Shown: in pieces, positions 44,186 through 53,300 of the stretch
How positions within the stretch are numbered: the stretch's first letter is position 1
Layout: every line of letters begins with the position of its first letter
NCBI GenBank assembly: GCA_016212665.1
Contig: JACREZ010000038.1
Coordinates: 1 to 64,000, forward strand
Direction: 5' to 3'
DNA length: 64,000 nt
From: Ignavibacteriota bacterium
GTDB taxonomy: Bacteria; Bacteroidota; Ignavibacteria; UBA10030; SZUA-254
Notes under the pieces: model-generated
What the model was told of the DNA's origin: nothing
Databases searched by the model: none
The model's input: the letters and a program-made list of their open reading frames with translations, nothing else
Program-made: the position numbers and the translations under genes

Positions 44186-45852
44186 ATATCAAGGACATAG
44201 GTTTTAGTTTTTCACATTTCAAAATGAAATATGTGCTTTCTCAACAATTTGAGAGAACAGATAAACAAAAAGTAGTTTCATTTTTGCTGCTTTCTCTTCT
44301 GACGACAATCATGAGTACATTCAATGTTTGGGCAAATAATGTGCTATCAAACCATTCTTCGTTTATTAAAAGTGAACGGATGAATTCGACGTCTCAATCA
44401 ATGTTTATTGATTCCTTCACCATCAGAGTTAAGCCGGGATGGAATCTGATCTCAATTCCTTTTTTTCCGGATGAACCTTGTCTGAGAAATATTTTCTCCA
44501 GCTCGAAGTCAACTGCCTTTTTTTACAACGGAAAAAGTTATTTCCCCTATGATTCTATAATTTCCGGTAAAGCATTTTGGATGAAGTTTTCAGCGGAGGA
44601 TTCATTCACCATGTACGGGCAAAAACAATTTGAAGAAGAAATTTTTCTCCATCCACAATGGAATCTTATTTCGGGAACCCGAAAAGCGTCAGCAACATCT
44701 GGCTTAATGTTTTCTTCAGATACGTTGCTTGCTACCGGTTTTTACGGATATAATACCGACACCGGATATTCGCTTACAGATACATTACAATCTGGAAATG
44801 GATACTGGGTTAAAGCAACAACAACAGGAAAGATAATGACAACCCAATGGGAATATCTTGGACTTGACGGTGAACGAATTTCATCCATTGCGATTCATCC
44901 ACAGAATCCGAATATTGTCTATTGCGGAAGTCTTTCAGATTTTAGTTCGGGAGTGCCTGGGAAACTGTTTAAATCTACCAATGAAGGATTTGATTGGGAC
45001 ACTGTACTCATCGGAGGATACTTCAAACAGATTGAATTCGACGTAGTACACCCTGAAACAATCTACGTCGTGAACGATTTTATTTTAAAAAGTACAGATG
45101 GAGGAACGACGTGGGCGCGAAGAGATAGCGGTATCTATATTGATTGGGAAACTTTCGTTTCCTGCTTGGCAATTCATCCAACAAATAGAGATGTACTCTA
45201 TGCCGGTACAGCGGGATTTTATGGCGGGAAATTTTATAAAAGCACCAATGGTGGTCTCTCATGGCAAGATGTTACAACTAATGATACACTGAGAGATGGA
45301 GTAACGGTTATCAGAATTGACGATACAAACCCAAACACTATGTATGTAGGAACCGGATGGAGTGGTACACTCTTGAAAACCACGAATGCAGGCACCACGT
45401 GGTCAACAACAGGATTCAAGCCGAACGGTTGGATTATCAACGATGTGTTCATTCATCCGGTACGCACTAATGAATTGGTTCTTGCAACTTATGACACAGC
45501 CTTTTATCGAAGTTCTGACGCTGGTGTGACGTGGTATCCATATGACGCTGGTTTGCCACATAATTATCCTCCATCTCCTGAATTACCGGATACAATCGTT
45601 GTAGGAACTAAGTTAATATTTGATAAGGAAAAAGATATAATTTTGGGGTTGTTTGGACAAGGACAGACAGATCCCCCTTATCATCTAGGAACAGATAGAG
45701 GTATCTATGTATTTCCACATGATAATTCACCTTGGTATAAAATAAGATTTCATACAATTAGTGCTTTTGGCGAGGTAGATATTAATTTATCTCCAAACAC
45801 TGGCTTTCTTTATCTAGGGGGAATGGCTATGTATAGGTTGAAGTACAAATGA
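44182..45852 (+). CDS. Exported BNR/Ycf48-like repeat protein without sorting domain
   Basis: The 556-residue protein has an internal hydrophobic stretch (VVSFLLLSLLTTIMSTFNVWA, residues about 30-50) that looks like a signal peptide. Translation may therefore begin at the ATG at 44224 (MKYVLSQQ). Residues about 80-220 contain a doubled 'GWNLISIPF ... AFWMKF' and 'WNLISG ... GYWVKA' module shared with the giant exported proteins. The remainder is a series of BNR/Asp-box-like blades (KSTDGGTTWARR, KTTNAGTTWSTT, RSSDAGVTWYPY) of the sialidase/photosystem-stability-factor type. Unlike its relatives it ends without a YPNPFNP sorting domain (last residues MYRLKYK), so it may be periplasmic or truncated. 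Confidence 0.75.
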   Translation: MNIKDIGFSFSHFKMKYVLSQQFERTDKQKVVSFLLLSLLTTIMSTFNVWANNVLSNHSSFIKSERMNSTSQSMFIDSFTIRVKPGWNLISIPFFPDEPCLRNIFSSSKSTAFFYNGKSYFPYDSIISGKAFWMKFSAEDSFTMYGQKQFEEEIFLHPQWNLISGTRKASATSGLMFSSDTLLATGFYGYNTDTGYSLTDTLQSGNGYWVKATTTGKIMTTQWEYLGLDGERISSIAIHPQNPNIVYCGSLSDFSSGVPGKLFKSTNEGFDWDTVLIGGYFKQIEFDVVHPETIYVVNDFILKSTDGGTTWARRDSGIYIDWETFVSCLAIHPTNRDVLYAGTAGFYGGKFYKSTNGGLSWQDVTTNDTLRDGVTVIRIDDTNPNTMYVGTGWSGTLLKTTNAGTTWSTTGFKPNGWIINDVFIHPVRTNELVLATYDTAFYRSSDAGVTWYPYDAGLPHNYPPSPELPDTIVVGTKLIFDKEKDIILGLFGQGQTDPPYHLGTDRGIYVFPHDNSPWYKIRFHTISAFGEVDINLSPNTGFLYLGGMAMYRLKYK

Positions 45853-45926
45853 AAATAATTGAAAAGGAACGTAGTCCACCCACCAAAAAAAGCGCCCCCA
45901 AGCAACATATCAGCATTAAAAAACCG

Positions 45927-45997
45927 TTTCTCGTTCCCACGCTCCTATCAATTATCAGGAGTGGGAATGTAAGCCCGAATGCTCCGCGTCCTTCATA
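45927..45997. repeat. REP-like repeat, copy 1
   Basis: TTTCTCGTTCCCACGC, about 17 bases and GTGGGAATG form a stem-loop. The first 43 bases match 46467-46509 with one mismatch, and the similarity continues more loosely (GCTCC.GCGTCCTT) for about 28 more. The two direct copies flank the 21-bp minisatellite. Confidence 0.8.
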
Positions 45998-46083
45998 AAA
46001 CTATTTCCCAATTCATCCTGTCCACGATTATCAATCAGTTCCAACTTTTCTCGAATATTGAGTTAGTACCGATGAAAACGAAC

Positions 46084-46491
46084 TCAAATCGCTCCTCCCT
46101 CAAAAACACTCCGATTTCGCCTGTTTTCCGTCCGTAATTGAATTCCGGGAGTCCGTAACTCCGCCACGGACTCCCGTACCTGTGCCACGGACTCCCGTAC
46201 CTGTACCACGGACTCCCGTACTTGTGCCACGGACTCCCGTACCTGTGCCACGGACTCCCGTACCTGTACCACGGACTCCCGTACTTGTGCCACGGACTCC
46301 CGTACCTGTACCACGGACTCCCGTACCTGTACCACGGACTCCCGTACCTGTACCACGGACTCCCGTACCTGTGCTACGGACTCCCGTACCTTTGCCACGG
46401 ACTCCCGTACTTGTGCTATGGACTCCCGTAGCCGCGCCACGGACACCTGCTTCCTATGACGGATGTTTTCTCGTTCCCACGCTCCTATCAA
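46084..46491 (-). CDS. Doubtful CDS: VRESVAQ heptad-repeat protein
   Basis: A 135-codon frame spells about 13 heptads of the type VRES-V(A/V)Q, which would form a coiled coil. However, its only start is a TTG inside a REP-like repeat. The opposite strand is equally open (PRTPVPV repeats), because a 21-base period keeps all frames free of stops. No ribosome-binding site is visible. I list it because the other 21-bp repeat array (3408-4130) is in a convincing gene. More likely this one is a noncoding minisatellite. Confidence 0.25.
   Translation of the reverse strand: MIGAWERENIRHRKQVSVARLRESIAQVRESVAKVRESVAQVRESVVQVRESVVQVRESVVQVRESVAQVRESVVQVRESVAQVRESVAQVRESVVQVRESVAQVRESVAELRTPGIQLRTENRRNRSVFEGGAI
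46164..46436. repeat. Minisatellite, 13 units of 21 bp
   Basis: Thirteen contiguous 21-base units with the core CGGACTCCCGTA are present. Variation is nearly all at three positions after the core (CTG/TTG, TG/TA). Units 11 and 13 are the most diverged, and a partial unit precedes the array. There are no spacers, so it is not a CRISPR array. It is flanked by direct REP-like repeats. Confidence 0.95.
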
Positions 46492-46538
46492 TTATCAGGC
46501 GTGGGAATGAATAGCCGGACGCTCCTGCGTCCTTTAGC
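46467..46538. repeat. REP-like repeat, copy 2
   Basis: This is the direct copy of 45927-45997 in the same orientation. Here the stem is nine base pairs (TTCCCACGC / GCGTGGGAA). The sequence style resembles a GTTCCCACGCT..GCGTGGGAAT family that I recall from several phyla. Confidence 0.8.
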
Positions 46539-46637
46539 GGGCAAAGAGCGACTCACTTACACTGAAGTAAACATGTTTATTGTTCTCACCTCCCTTTTGA
46601 ATATATTGCAGAAAATTTAACCCAACAATTCATTCCC

Positions 46638-48290
46638 ATGTTTGTCCATTATTTCACGCTTCGCACGTTGTGCAACGAACTCCATGAATCGCTCCATGGC
46701 ACTTCTATCGTAGAAGTATTTTCCCAGCAGAAGAATGAACTTTGTTTGATGCTGGAAAAAGAAGGAACGGAGATGACGCTTTGCATTTCCGTTGAGTCGG
46801 GGATGAATTATTGTCTGCTGAGAAATGATTTCAACCGTGCGCGGAAAAATTCCGTTGATTTGTTTCAACCGCTTCCTGGATTGAGCATCAAACAGATTTC
46901 CATTCATCCCACAGAAAGAATGCTGGTGGTTGATGTTGAAGACGGGATGAGGTTGTCTCTTCAACTGTATAATACTGCCGCGAGCAATATTCTTCTTACC
47001 AACCGTGAACAGGTTGTGAGTGAAGCATTCAAACGCGGAGATGAACTGAATGGGAAGCCGATGACAATTTCTTCCCGCGGCGATTGGAATATCGTGAAGG
47101 ACAATCAACATTTCACTGACGCGTTAAAACAGTTTGGGGAGAGGTCGGTGGAGGAAAGTATACGAAAAATTCTTCCCATGTTCGGGATGCTCTATTCAAA
47201 AGAAGTGCTGGTTCGTTCAGGGATTGACAGATTGAAGCAGACGGCATCACTAAACGAAACAGAAGTTCATTCCCTGTTCGATTCCGTTACCTCGCTTCTT
47301 CGCGAACTGGAACACGCGCACCCGGTTGTGTATTATGAAGAAGGAATTCCCGTCACTCTTTCGATGATGGAGTTACAACAGTTCAAAGAAAACGATTCAA
47401 AACGGTTTGAGAGTGTGAATGAAGCGGTGAGAATGTTGCTCGGTCAATCCTTCCGTGCGAAAAGTTTCGAGCATAAGAAGAATGAATTGCTTGATGCTCT
47501 CCGTCGTTCACTGAATCAAACAGAACGAACGGTGAAAGCAATCGAAAAAGAACTCGCTTCTTCCGAACGTGCAGAAGAATACGAACGAACCGGACACGCG
47601 ATTATGGCAAATCTTCATTCAATCAACAAAGGAATGAAGCAAATAGAATTAAGCGATGCGGAGGATTCAGAAAAGCAATTGAACATTCAACTCGAACCGG
47701 CGCTGACGCCGCATCAAAACGCCGAGCGATATTTTGAAAAAGCACGGAAAGCAAAACTCGCCCGTGCTGAAGCGGAGCAACGGCTTCACTCTCAAACTCG
47801 GCATCATTCAATGCTTCAACAATTTGTTAGTGAATTAGAAACATGTAGCTCACCGGATGAATTAAAAGAATGGATGATTCGGAACGAAGAACAGTTGTTG
47901 TTTCTCAAATCATCAAAAAATGATGAAGAGCGGATTCCGTTCCGGGTGTTTATGGTGGCAGGCGGTTTCGAGGTATGGGTGGGGAAAAGTTCTGCCAATA
48001 ACGATTTACTGACAACAAAATATGCCAAGCCGAATGATTTGTGGTTTCATGCACGCGGTGTTGGCGGTTCTCATACGGTGTTAAAAGTATCCGGCGGAAA
48101 GGTTCCGCCGCGCGAGGCAATCCAACAAACGGCGAGCATTGCGGCATATTACAGCAAAATGAGAAACGCACGCAATGTTCCGGTCGCCTACTGCGAGCGA
48201 AAATACGTCCGGAAACCGAAGGGCGTTCACGAAGGGACGGTGTTTCTTGAACGGGAAGAGGTGATGTTTGTGGAGCCGCGACTTCCGTAG
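46638..48290 (+). CDS. rqcH: Ribosome quality-control protein RqcH (NFACT family)
   Basis: The 550-residue protein belongs to the Rqc2/NEMF/FbpA family. It binds 50S subunits with stalled peptidyl-tRNA and adds C-terminal alanine tails. The N-terminal NFACT-N domain covers residues 1 to about 180 (FTLRTLCNELHESL, SNILLTNREQ). Helix-hairpin-helix and coiled-coil regions follow (about 270-400, charged). The NFACT-R domain is at the end, with KPNDLWFHARGVGGSH and YCERKYVRKPKG. The length is normal. It is followed by microcompartment genes with their own promoter, so no functional link is implied. Confidence 0.88.
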   Translation: MFVHYFTLRTLCNELHESLHGTSIVEVFSQQKNELCLMLEKEGTEMTLCISVESGMNYCLLRNDFNRARKNSVDLFQPLPGLSIKQISIHPTERMLVVDVEDGMRLSLQLYNTAASNILLTNREQVVSEAFKRGDELNGKPMTISSRGDWNIVKDNQHFTDALKQFGERSVEESIRKILPMFGMLYSKEVLVRSGIDRLKQTASLNETEVHSLFDSVTSLLRELEHAHPVVYYEEGIPVTLSMMELQQFKENDSKRFESVNEAVRMLLGQSFRAKSFEHKKNELLDALRRSLNQTERTVKAIEKELASSERAEEYERTGHAIMANLHSINKGMKQIELSDAEDSEKQLNIQLEPALTPHQNAERYFEKARKAKLARAEAEQRLHSQTRHHSMLQQFVSELETCSSPDELKEWMIRNEEQLLFLKSSKNDEERIPFRVFMVAGGFEVWVGKSSANNDLLTTKYAKPNDLWFHARGVGGSHTVLKVSGGKVPPREAIQQTASIAAYYSKMRNARNVPVAYCERKYVRKPKGVHEGTVFLEREEVMFVEPRLP

Positions 48291-48319
48291 TTGACTAAAT
48301 GCTCCCCATTCACTATATT
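48291..48319 (+). promoter_or_regulatory. Sigma-70-type promoter of the shell-protein genes
   Basis: TTGACT at 48291-48296, a 17-base spacer and TATATT at 48314-48319 form a good -35/-10 pair. It begins one base after the rqcH stop and lies 54 bases before the first shell gene. Confidence 0.6.
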
Positions 48320-48321
48320 CG

Positions 48322-48340
48322 GTGTGCCAAAACGGCACAC
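48322..48340. promoter_or_regulatory. Hairpin/operator-like palindrome at the predicted transcription start
   Basis: GTGTGCC, AAAAC, GGCACAC is a perfect 7-bp inverted repeat immediately after the -10 element. It covers the expected start site, so it could be a repressor operator or a 5' mRNA stem. It is too close to the promoter to be a useful rqcH terminator, and there is no T-tract. Confidence 0.55.
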
Positions 48341-48372
48341 AACAATTTTCAATAATCAAATAGGATTTACAT

Positions 48373-48660
48373 ATGGCGGACATATCACTTGATGCACTCG
48401 GAATGGTAGAAACCAAAGGATTGGTCGGCTCCATCGAAGCTGCCGATGCAATGGTCAAAGCGGCAAAGGTTACGCTTCTCGGAAAAGAAGTTATCGGCGG
48501 CGGTTACGTAACCGTTATGGTACGCGGCGACGTCGGCGCAGTGAAAGCGGCAACCGATGCAGGCGCGGCGGCGGCACAACGAGTCGGTGAATTGGTTTCG
48601 GTGCATGTCATTCCTCGTCCGCACTCCGACGTGGAAATGATTCTTCCGAAACGCGGATAA
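48373..48660 (+). CDS. Bacterial microcompartment shell protein, BMC-H
   Basis: The 95-residue single-BMC-domain protein ([20 protein letters not shown]) would form hexamers that tile a microcompartment shell. The pore-loop region reads [18 protein letters not shown], very close to my memory of the CsoS1 carboxysome proteins (GGGYVTVLVRGE). The end, [15 protein letters not shown], matches the family C-terminus. It is followed 40 bases later by a second BMC protein with a long tail. No encapsulated enzyme, pentamer (BMC-P) or trimer is encoded in the window, so the cargo is unknown. Confidence 0.95.
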   Translation: MADISLDALGMVETKGLVGSIEAADAMVKAAKVTLLGKEVIGGGYVTVMVRGDVGAVKAATDAGAAAAQRVGELVSVHVIPRPHSDVEMILPKRG

Positions 48661-48700
48661 TATTTCCTCGCAACTCCACTTTCATTTTTCTTCCGAACGT

Positions 48701-49402
48701 ATGTTGGATTATGCTCTCGGGCTGATTGAAACGCGCGGGCTTGTCGGCGCAATTGAAGCGGCAGACGCGATGGTCAAAGCGGCGCATGTCGAATTGATTG
48801 GCAAAGAACGCGTTGACGCGGGGTTCATCGTCATCAAAGTCAAAGGCGATGTTGCTTCCGTGAAAGCGGCGGTTGATGCCGGCGCTGCTGCGGCGCAACG
48901 CGTTGGTGAATTGATTTCCACGCACGTCATTCCTCGACCGGATGCCGATGTGGAAATTTTGATTTATCCTCCGCCATCGCAAACGAAAGAGAAATCGCTT
49001 CCGCATTTTCCTAAGGCAGAACCGGAGAAGAAGAAGAAAGAAAAACCCACGGCGGTTCCTCCGTCGGAACCAAAGAAAAAACGGGGGCGACCCGTAAAAT
49101 CAAAAAAAGGAATTCAGCAAAAAATTGAAGAGCAACCGCAGGTTGAAATTCCTCTTGTAGTCGAACAAGCAGCGGAACCAATTCCGGTTGTCGAGCCGAC
49201 GGCTCCGTTGCCGATAGTGAATGATTCGATTCCCGCTGTGGATGAACAATCATACATGGCGGAACTTGATAAACTTTCCGTCCATGAGTTGCGGCACTAT
49301 GCGCGAAGTGTTCCCGGACTTTCTATTTACGGACGACAAATATCCCGCGCAAACAGGGGAGAGTTAGAAGCGGAATTGTTGAAAGTAAAATTCCCAAAGT
49401 AG
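48701..49402 (+). CDS. BMC-H shell protein with nucleic-acid-binding-like tail
   Basis: The 233-residue protein has a normal BMC domain in residues 1-90 (LGLIETRGLVGAIEAADAM to HVIPRPDADVEIL), with a pore-region VDAGF instead of GGGY. Residues about 95-185 are a Lys/Pro/Glu-rich linker containing KKKRGRPVKSKKG, an AT-hook-like RGRP core. Residues about 188-233 read LDKLSVHELRHYARSVPGL, YGRQISRANRGEL and so on, matching the Rho-N/SAP-type helix-extended-loop-helix fold. The tail therefore has two potential DNA- or RNA-binding elements. It is cotranscribed with the plain BMC-H gene. Its role, anchoring a shell to the nucleoid or packaging nucleic acid, is inference. Confidence 0.9.
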   Translation: MLDYALGLIETRGLVGAIEAADAMVKAAHVELIGKERVDAGFIVIKVKGDVASVKAAVDAGAAAAQRVGELISTHVIPRPDADVEILIYPPPSQTKEKSLPHFPKAEPEKKKKEKPTAVPPSEPKKKRGRPVKSKKGIQQKIEEQPQVEIPLVVEQAAEPIPVVEPTAPLPIVNDSIPAVDEQSYMAELDKLSVHELRHYARSVPGLSIYGRQISRANRGELEAELLKVKFPK

Positions 49403-49409
49403 TTTTTTC

Positions 49410-49537
49410 TTGATTCTGGTTTCTTGATTCTCGATACTTGATGCTTGATGCTGGGTTCTTGAAAGAGGATTCGAGTGTGTCATCACAGAAGACAGTAATC
49501 AAGGATCAAGTATCCAGCATCCAGCAACATCACTTAT
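49410..49537. repeat. Inverted, degenerate GATGC/TTGAT-type repeat upstream of pdxJ
   Basis: The left half (TACTTGATGCTTGATGCTGG) and right half (GGATCAAGTATCCAGCATCC) are roughly inverted copies, so the leader could fold into a long imperfect hairpin. The left half belongs to the family seen at 4213-4262. Confidence 0.5.
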
Positions 49538-49547
49538 CAACAAGAAT

Positions 49548-50270
49548 ATGCGTCTCGCCATCAATATTGACCACATAGCAACCATCCGAAACGCACGCGG
49601 CGGAATATTCCCCGACCCGGTTGAAGCCGCACATATTGCCGAACAAGCCGGAGCGGAGGGAATTGTCTGTCATCTGCGCGAAGACCGGAGACATATTCGC
49701 GATAATGATGTGTTTCGCTTGCGGAAAGAAATTACGACCAAACTCGATTTGGAGATGGCGGCAACTCCGGAAATCATTTCAATTGCAAAACGGGTGAAGC
49801 CGGAACTCGCAACGCTTGTCCCGGAAAAACGGAAAGAACTAACAACGGAAGGAGGGCTTGATGTCCTTCGGAACTCCAAACTCCTCAGAAAAGCGATTGC
49901 TCAACTTCATGATTCCGGTATCGCTGTCAGTTTGTTTGTTGACCCTGTCCGTGAACAGATTGAAGAGTCAAAATCCATCGGCGCGGACATGATTGAAATT
50001 CATACCGGTGAATATGCCGACGCAACAACTTCCTCTGCGCGGAAGAAACATCTAGACGCAATCAAATCCATAGCGAAGTTTGCCCGCACACTCGACCTCG
50101 GAGTGAACGCCGGGCACGGACTCGATTACACCAACATCAAACCGATTGCCTCAATCAAAGAAATTGAAGAAGTGAGTATCGGTCATGCGATCATTGCGCA
50201 CGCGGTGTTTGTCGGGTTGGAACCGGCGGTGAAAGAAATGATTGAGTTGATGAACAATAGAAAACGATAA
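49548..50270 (+). CDS. pdxJ: Pyridoxine 5'-phosphate synthase
   Basis: The 240-residue PdxJ closes the pyridoxine ring from 3-amino-1-hydroxyacetone phosphate and 1-deoxyxylulose 5-phosphate. Signature segments are LAINIDHIATIRNARGG at the N-terminus, CHLREDRRHI (catalytic His and phosphate site), ATLVPEKRKELTTEGGLD, and LGVNAGHGLDYTN near the C-terminus. It is the partner of PdxB at 34.9-36.1 kb in the DXP-dependent vitamin B6 route. A strong terminator follows 14 bases later. Confidence 0.96.
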   Translation: MRLAINIDHIATIRNARGGIFPDPVEAAHIAEQAGAEGIVCHLREDRRHIRDNDVFRLRKEITTKLDLEMAATPEIISIAKRVKPELATLVPEKRKELTTEGGLDVLRNSKLLRKAIAQLHDSGIAVSLFVDPVREQIEESKSIGADMIEIHTGEYADATTSSARKKHLDAIKSIAKFARTLDLGVNAGHGLDYTNIKPIASIKEIEEVSIGHAIIAHAVFVGLEPAVKEMIELMNNRKR

Positions 50271-50283
50271 GTTGAAGAAAGCG

Positions 50284-50317
50284 AAAAAGGCATCCCGCAG
50301 TCACAGGATGCCTTTTT
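50284..50317. terminator. Bidirectional Rho-independent terminator
   Basis: AAAAAGGCATCC, a 10-base loop, GGATGCCTTTTT lies between convergent pdxJ and the exported-protein gene. T-runs on both strands fit two-way termination. Confidence 0.92.
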
Positions 50318-50346
50318 GCTTGTTCTCTGTTTTTTTGAGAGGAGGG

Positions 50347-53300
50347 TTACTTTATCAGCGTCATTTTCTTTACCGCTGAAAATTCTTGCCCGGATTTTTC
50401 TGTAACTGTTACACGATAGAAATAGATTCCGCTTGTCAGGTGCGATGCATCGAACGGGACCGAAAATTCTCCGGCTTCCATTTCCCGATTGTTGAGGAGT
50501 GTTGCAACTTCCTGCCCAAGTAAGTTATACACTTTCAAAGTCACTAATCCGAAATTGGCAATCCGAAATTCGAAATTCGTCGTGGGGTTGAACGGATTCG
50601 GATAGTTCTGGTGCAAGGAAAATTCTTTCGGAGTCGCCTGTCCCTGTACACCGAGAACGAACCGTGTCGTTCCGCCACGAACATTATTCACTACTACTTT
50701 TTTGTTACCATTTGAGGTGGCAATTGTTTTCCCATGTTCATTCTTCAATGAATACCTGAAGCCTGCTTCGGGAATATTCCACTCAATCGAAACCGGCGCT
50801 TTCAGTGCATTCAAATTGATTGCAAATTCTTTCGTTGAGGTCAACTTTGATGAGTGAACTTCAGCAAATCTCTGTGAAGCAAATCGAACATCAAACGCAT
50901 CGCCCGGAGGAACCGGCGGCATCATTGCATCAACATTGTTTAACGAACTGCCGAAGTATAACGTGCCTGTGTTTCCATCGGCATCACGGAACGTGAGCGA
51001 ATTCAATTTTGCAAATGATGACATTGACGTACCGAATGATTTCGGCGCGCCCGATACGCCATTCATCGTCACTGTTCCGCTTGCTGATGAGTACACCCAA
51101 TATCCTTTTCCGGGTTGAATGTATTGCGATGGTTGATACCCGCGTTGATATTCCCAAATATTCCCGGAGAGAATTCCTTCGGGCGAAGTTACAAGCGAAG
51201 TGGTAGCAACCGGATGAGAAACTGAACCGATTAAATTCCACCCTTCGCTCAACGAAACCGTTTCGTCATTACGTTCTGTTCCGCTGACTTGCATAATTGC
51301 CGTGAGCGGGAATTTCATCCAGTAGCCGTTCCCGTTTACAAGTGTTTCGGTTGATTGGTAGCCCGCAACCGAAGTGAAGTGGAACGCAGCAGAGTTGGCG
51401 TCGGGGAACACCGCCGTCCGCTGCGCATCCACCACCGTCACGGGAAGTGACACTAAATTCCAACCACGCTGAATGCTCATGATACCGATTGCATTTCCCG
51501 TGCCGTCGCTCATCAATGCATTGACGGTTGAAATAGTTGGAATGTTGTTTTGATACGAAACCTGTGTTTGTAATTGAACCGGATTGAGTCCCGGTTTCTG
51601 GAAGGTTACGTTGTATGTTCCGGGGGCAATACCACTCGTGTTGTACGAGCCGTTGTTGTTTGTAATTCCGTTGCTGACGACTTTTCCTGTTCGAACTTCT
51701 GAAATGGTAACGAGAACGCCACCGACCGAAAGAGCAGAGAACGTTGAGTTAGTTTTTCCAAACGCTCCGGCATTCACCTGACCGGCAATCATATTCAAAC
51801 CGTCAACCGAATCCTGAAGAGCATAGATATCAACTCCACTCACCGCCGCTCCGCTGACGAGAACAAGCGTTGCGCTATCGGCGAATGCGGTTCCGCCTGC
51901 AAGATTGTAAAATGTGGGAATAAAATTTCCTGCCGGCACTGCAAGAATAGTGTATACTCCATCGGGAACATTGCTTATCGTATAGTTTCCGGTTGAATCG
52001 CTGTAGGTCGAGAAGACATCATCGCCTGCAAGCGAATCAAAATCATCATTATGAAATGCGACGACGAAACTGAATAATCCTGCGCTATCAAATCCGTTCC
52101 GAATCATCCCTGAAATTGAACCGGCAGTAACGATGCTTGTTCCTAACGTGAAATCAATTCTGGTAATGTCGTTATCTTCGAGATGAATATCCTCTGCTTC
52201 GAGCGGAGAGGAGACGTGATTCCAATACTGCGGGGCAAATCCATTGGCAGATGCGCCGACGACATAATGTCCCTCAGGCATGGTGAAACTGTACAATCCG
52301 TTACTGTCGGTGGTTGTGGTTGCAACAACTTCGTGTTCGTTACTGTCATCATCAAATTCATCGTTGGATGAACTATCATCATCGGCAGAGAAGAGAGTTA
52401 CCGTTGCGCCTGCAATCGGAAACGCCGCAGTATCAAGCACGGCTCCTGAAAGAGTGAATGTCGTATTCACAACGCTATCGAGCGAAGCAGAGAAGTTCAC
52501 CGTCGTTGAACTTCCGGCAGTGACAATCACCGGAGTTGCGTTCGTCATTGAATGAACTCCGTCGTACCAGATATCTTCAAACAAATCGTTCTCAGAATCT
52601 AATTTAAAATAATATGTTGACGGATTCAGTGCGGGGAATGAATAATACCCGAGTGAATCTGTATACACCTTCATGACGAATGCACCGTTGGTAACATCGA
52701 ACGCTTTAATTTTCATGCTGTCTAATCCGTTACCGTTCTGGTCAACCACAGTTCCAAACACGCTTCCCGGAGTTCCTGAAAAAACGAGGAGATGATATTC
52801 CTGTTCGTCCTCACCTTCGGGACCGGAACAGGTTCGCGCTTCCACTTCAATTTCAAACACACCGAACCGCGTAGGCGTCCATTGAATCAAACCGGTTGAC
52901 GTATCAATCGTCATTCCTACCGGTGCATGTTTGAGTGTAAAGCAAATGGGAGTACCAACCGGTGCGCCTGCAACTTCAATATCATATTCATACAATTGAC
53001 TGAGGAATGCATTGCGCACGGGAGTTGAGATAATGGAAAAATCAACACTGCCACTATCTTCCGATGAATCGGCAGTCGTTAAAACACTTATTGTGTTGGA
53101 GGGAGAACTTTCAACGTTGCCTGAATACAACGCTGTAACATAATAATTATATGATGTCCCAATCGTAATGTTTGAATCATCAAATTCAGGTTCGGGCGCG
53201 CTACCGATAATTGCAAAGGACGAAAGAGAATCATCCTGACGATAGACATTGTACGATAACGGACTTGACGGAGGAGCAGGACTGAGCCACTGCATTTCAA

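Noticed and set aside
46164-46436. CRISPR array
   Set aside because: Units are contiguous 21-mers without unique spacers and no cas genes are near. It is a minisatellite.
46182-46514. Rightward PRTPVPV repeat protein
   Set aside because: Opens only because a 21-base period removes stops in all frames. No start signals.
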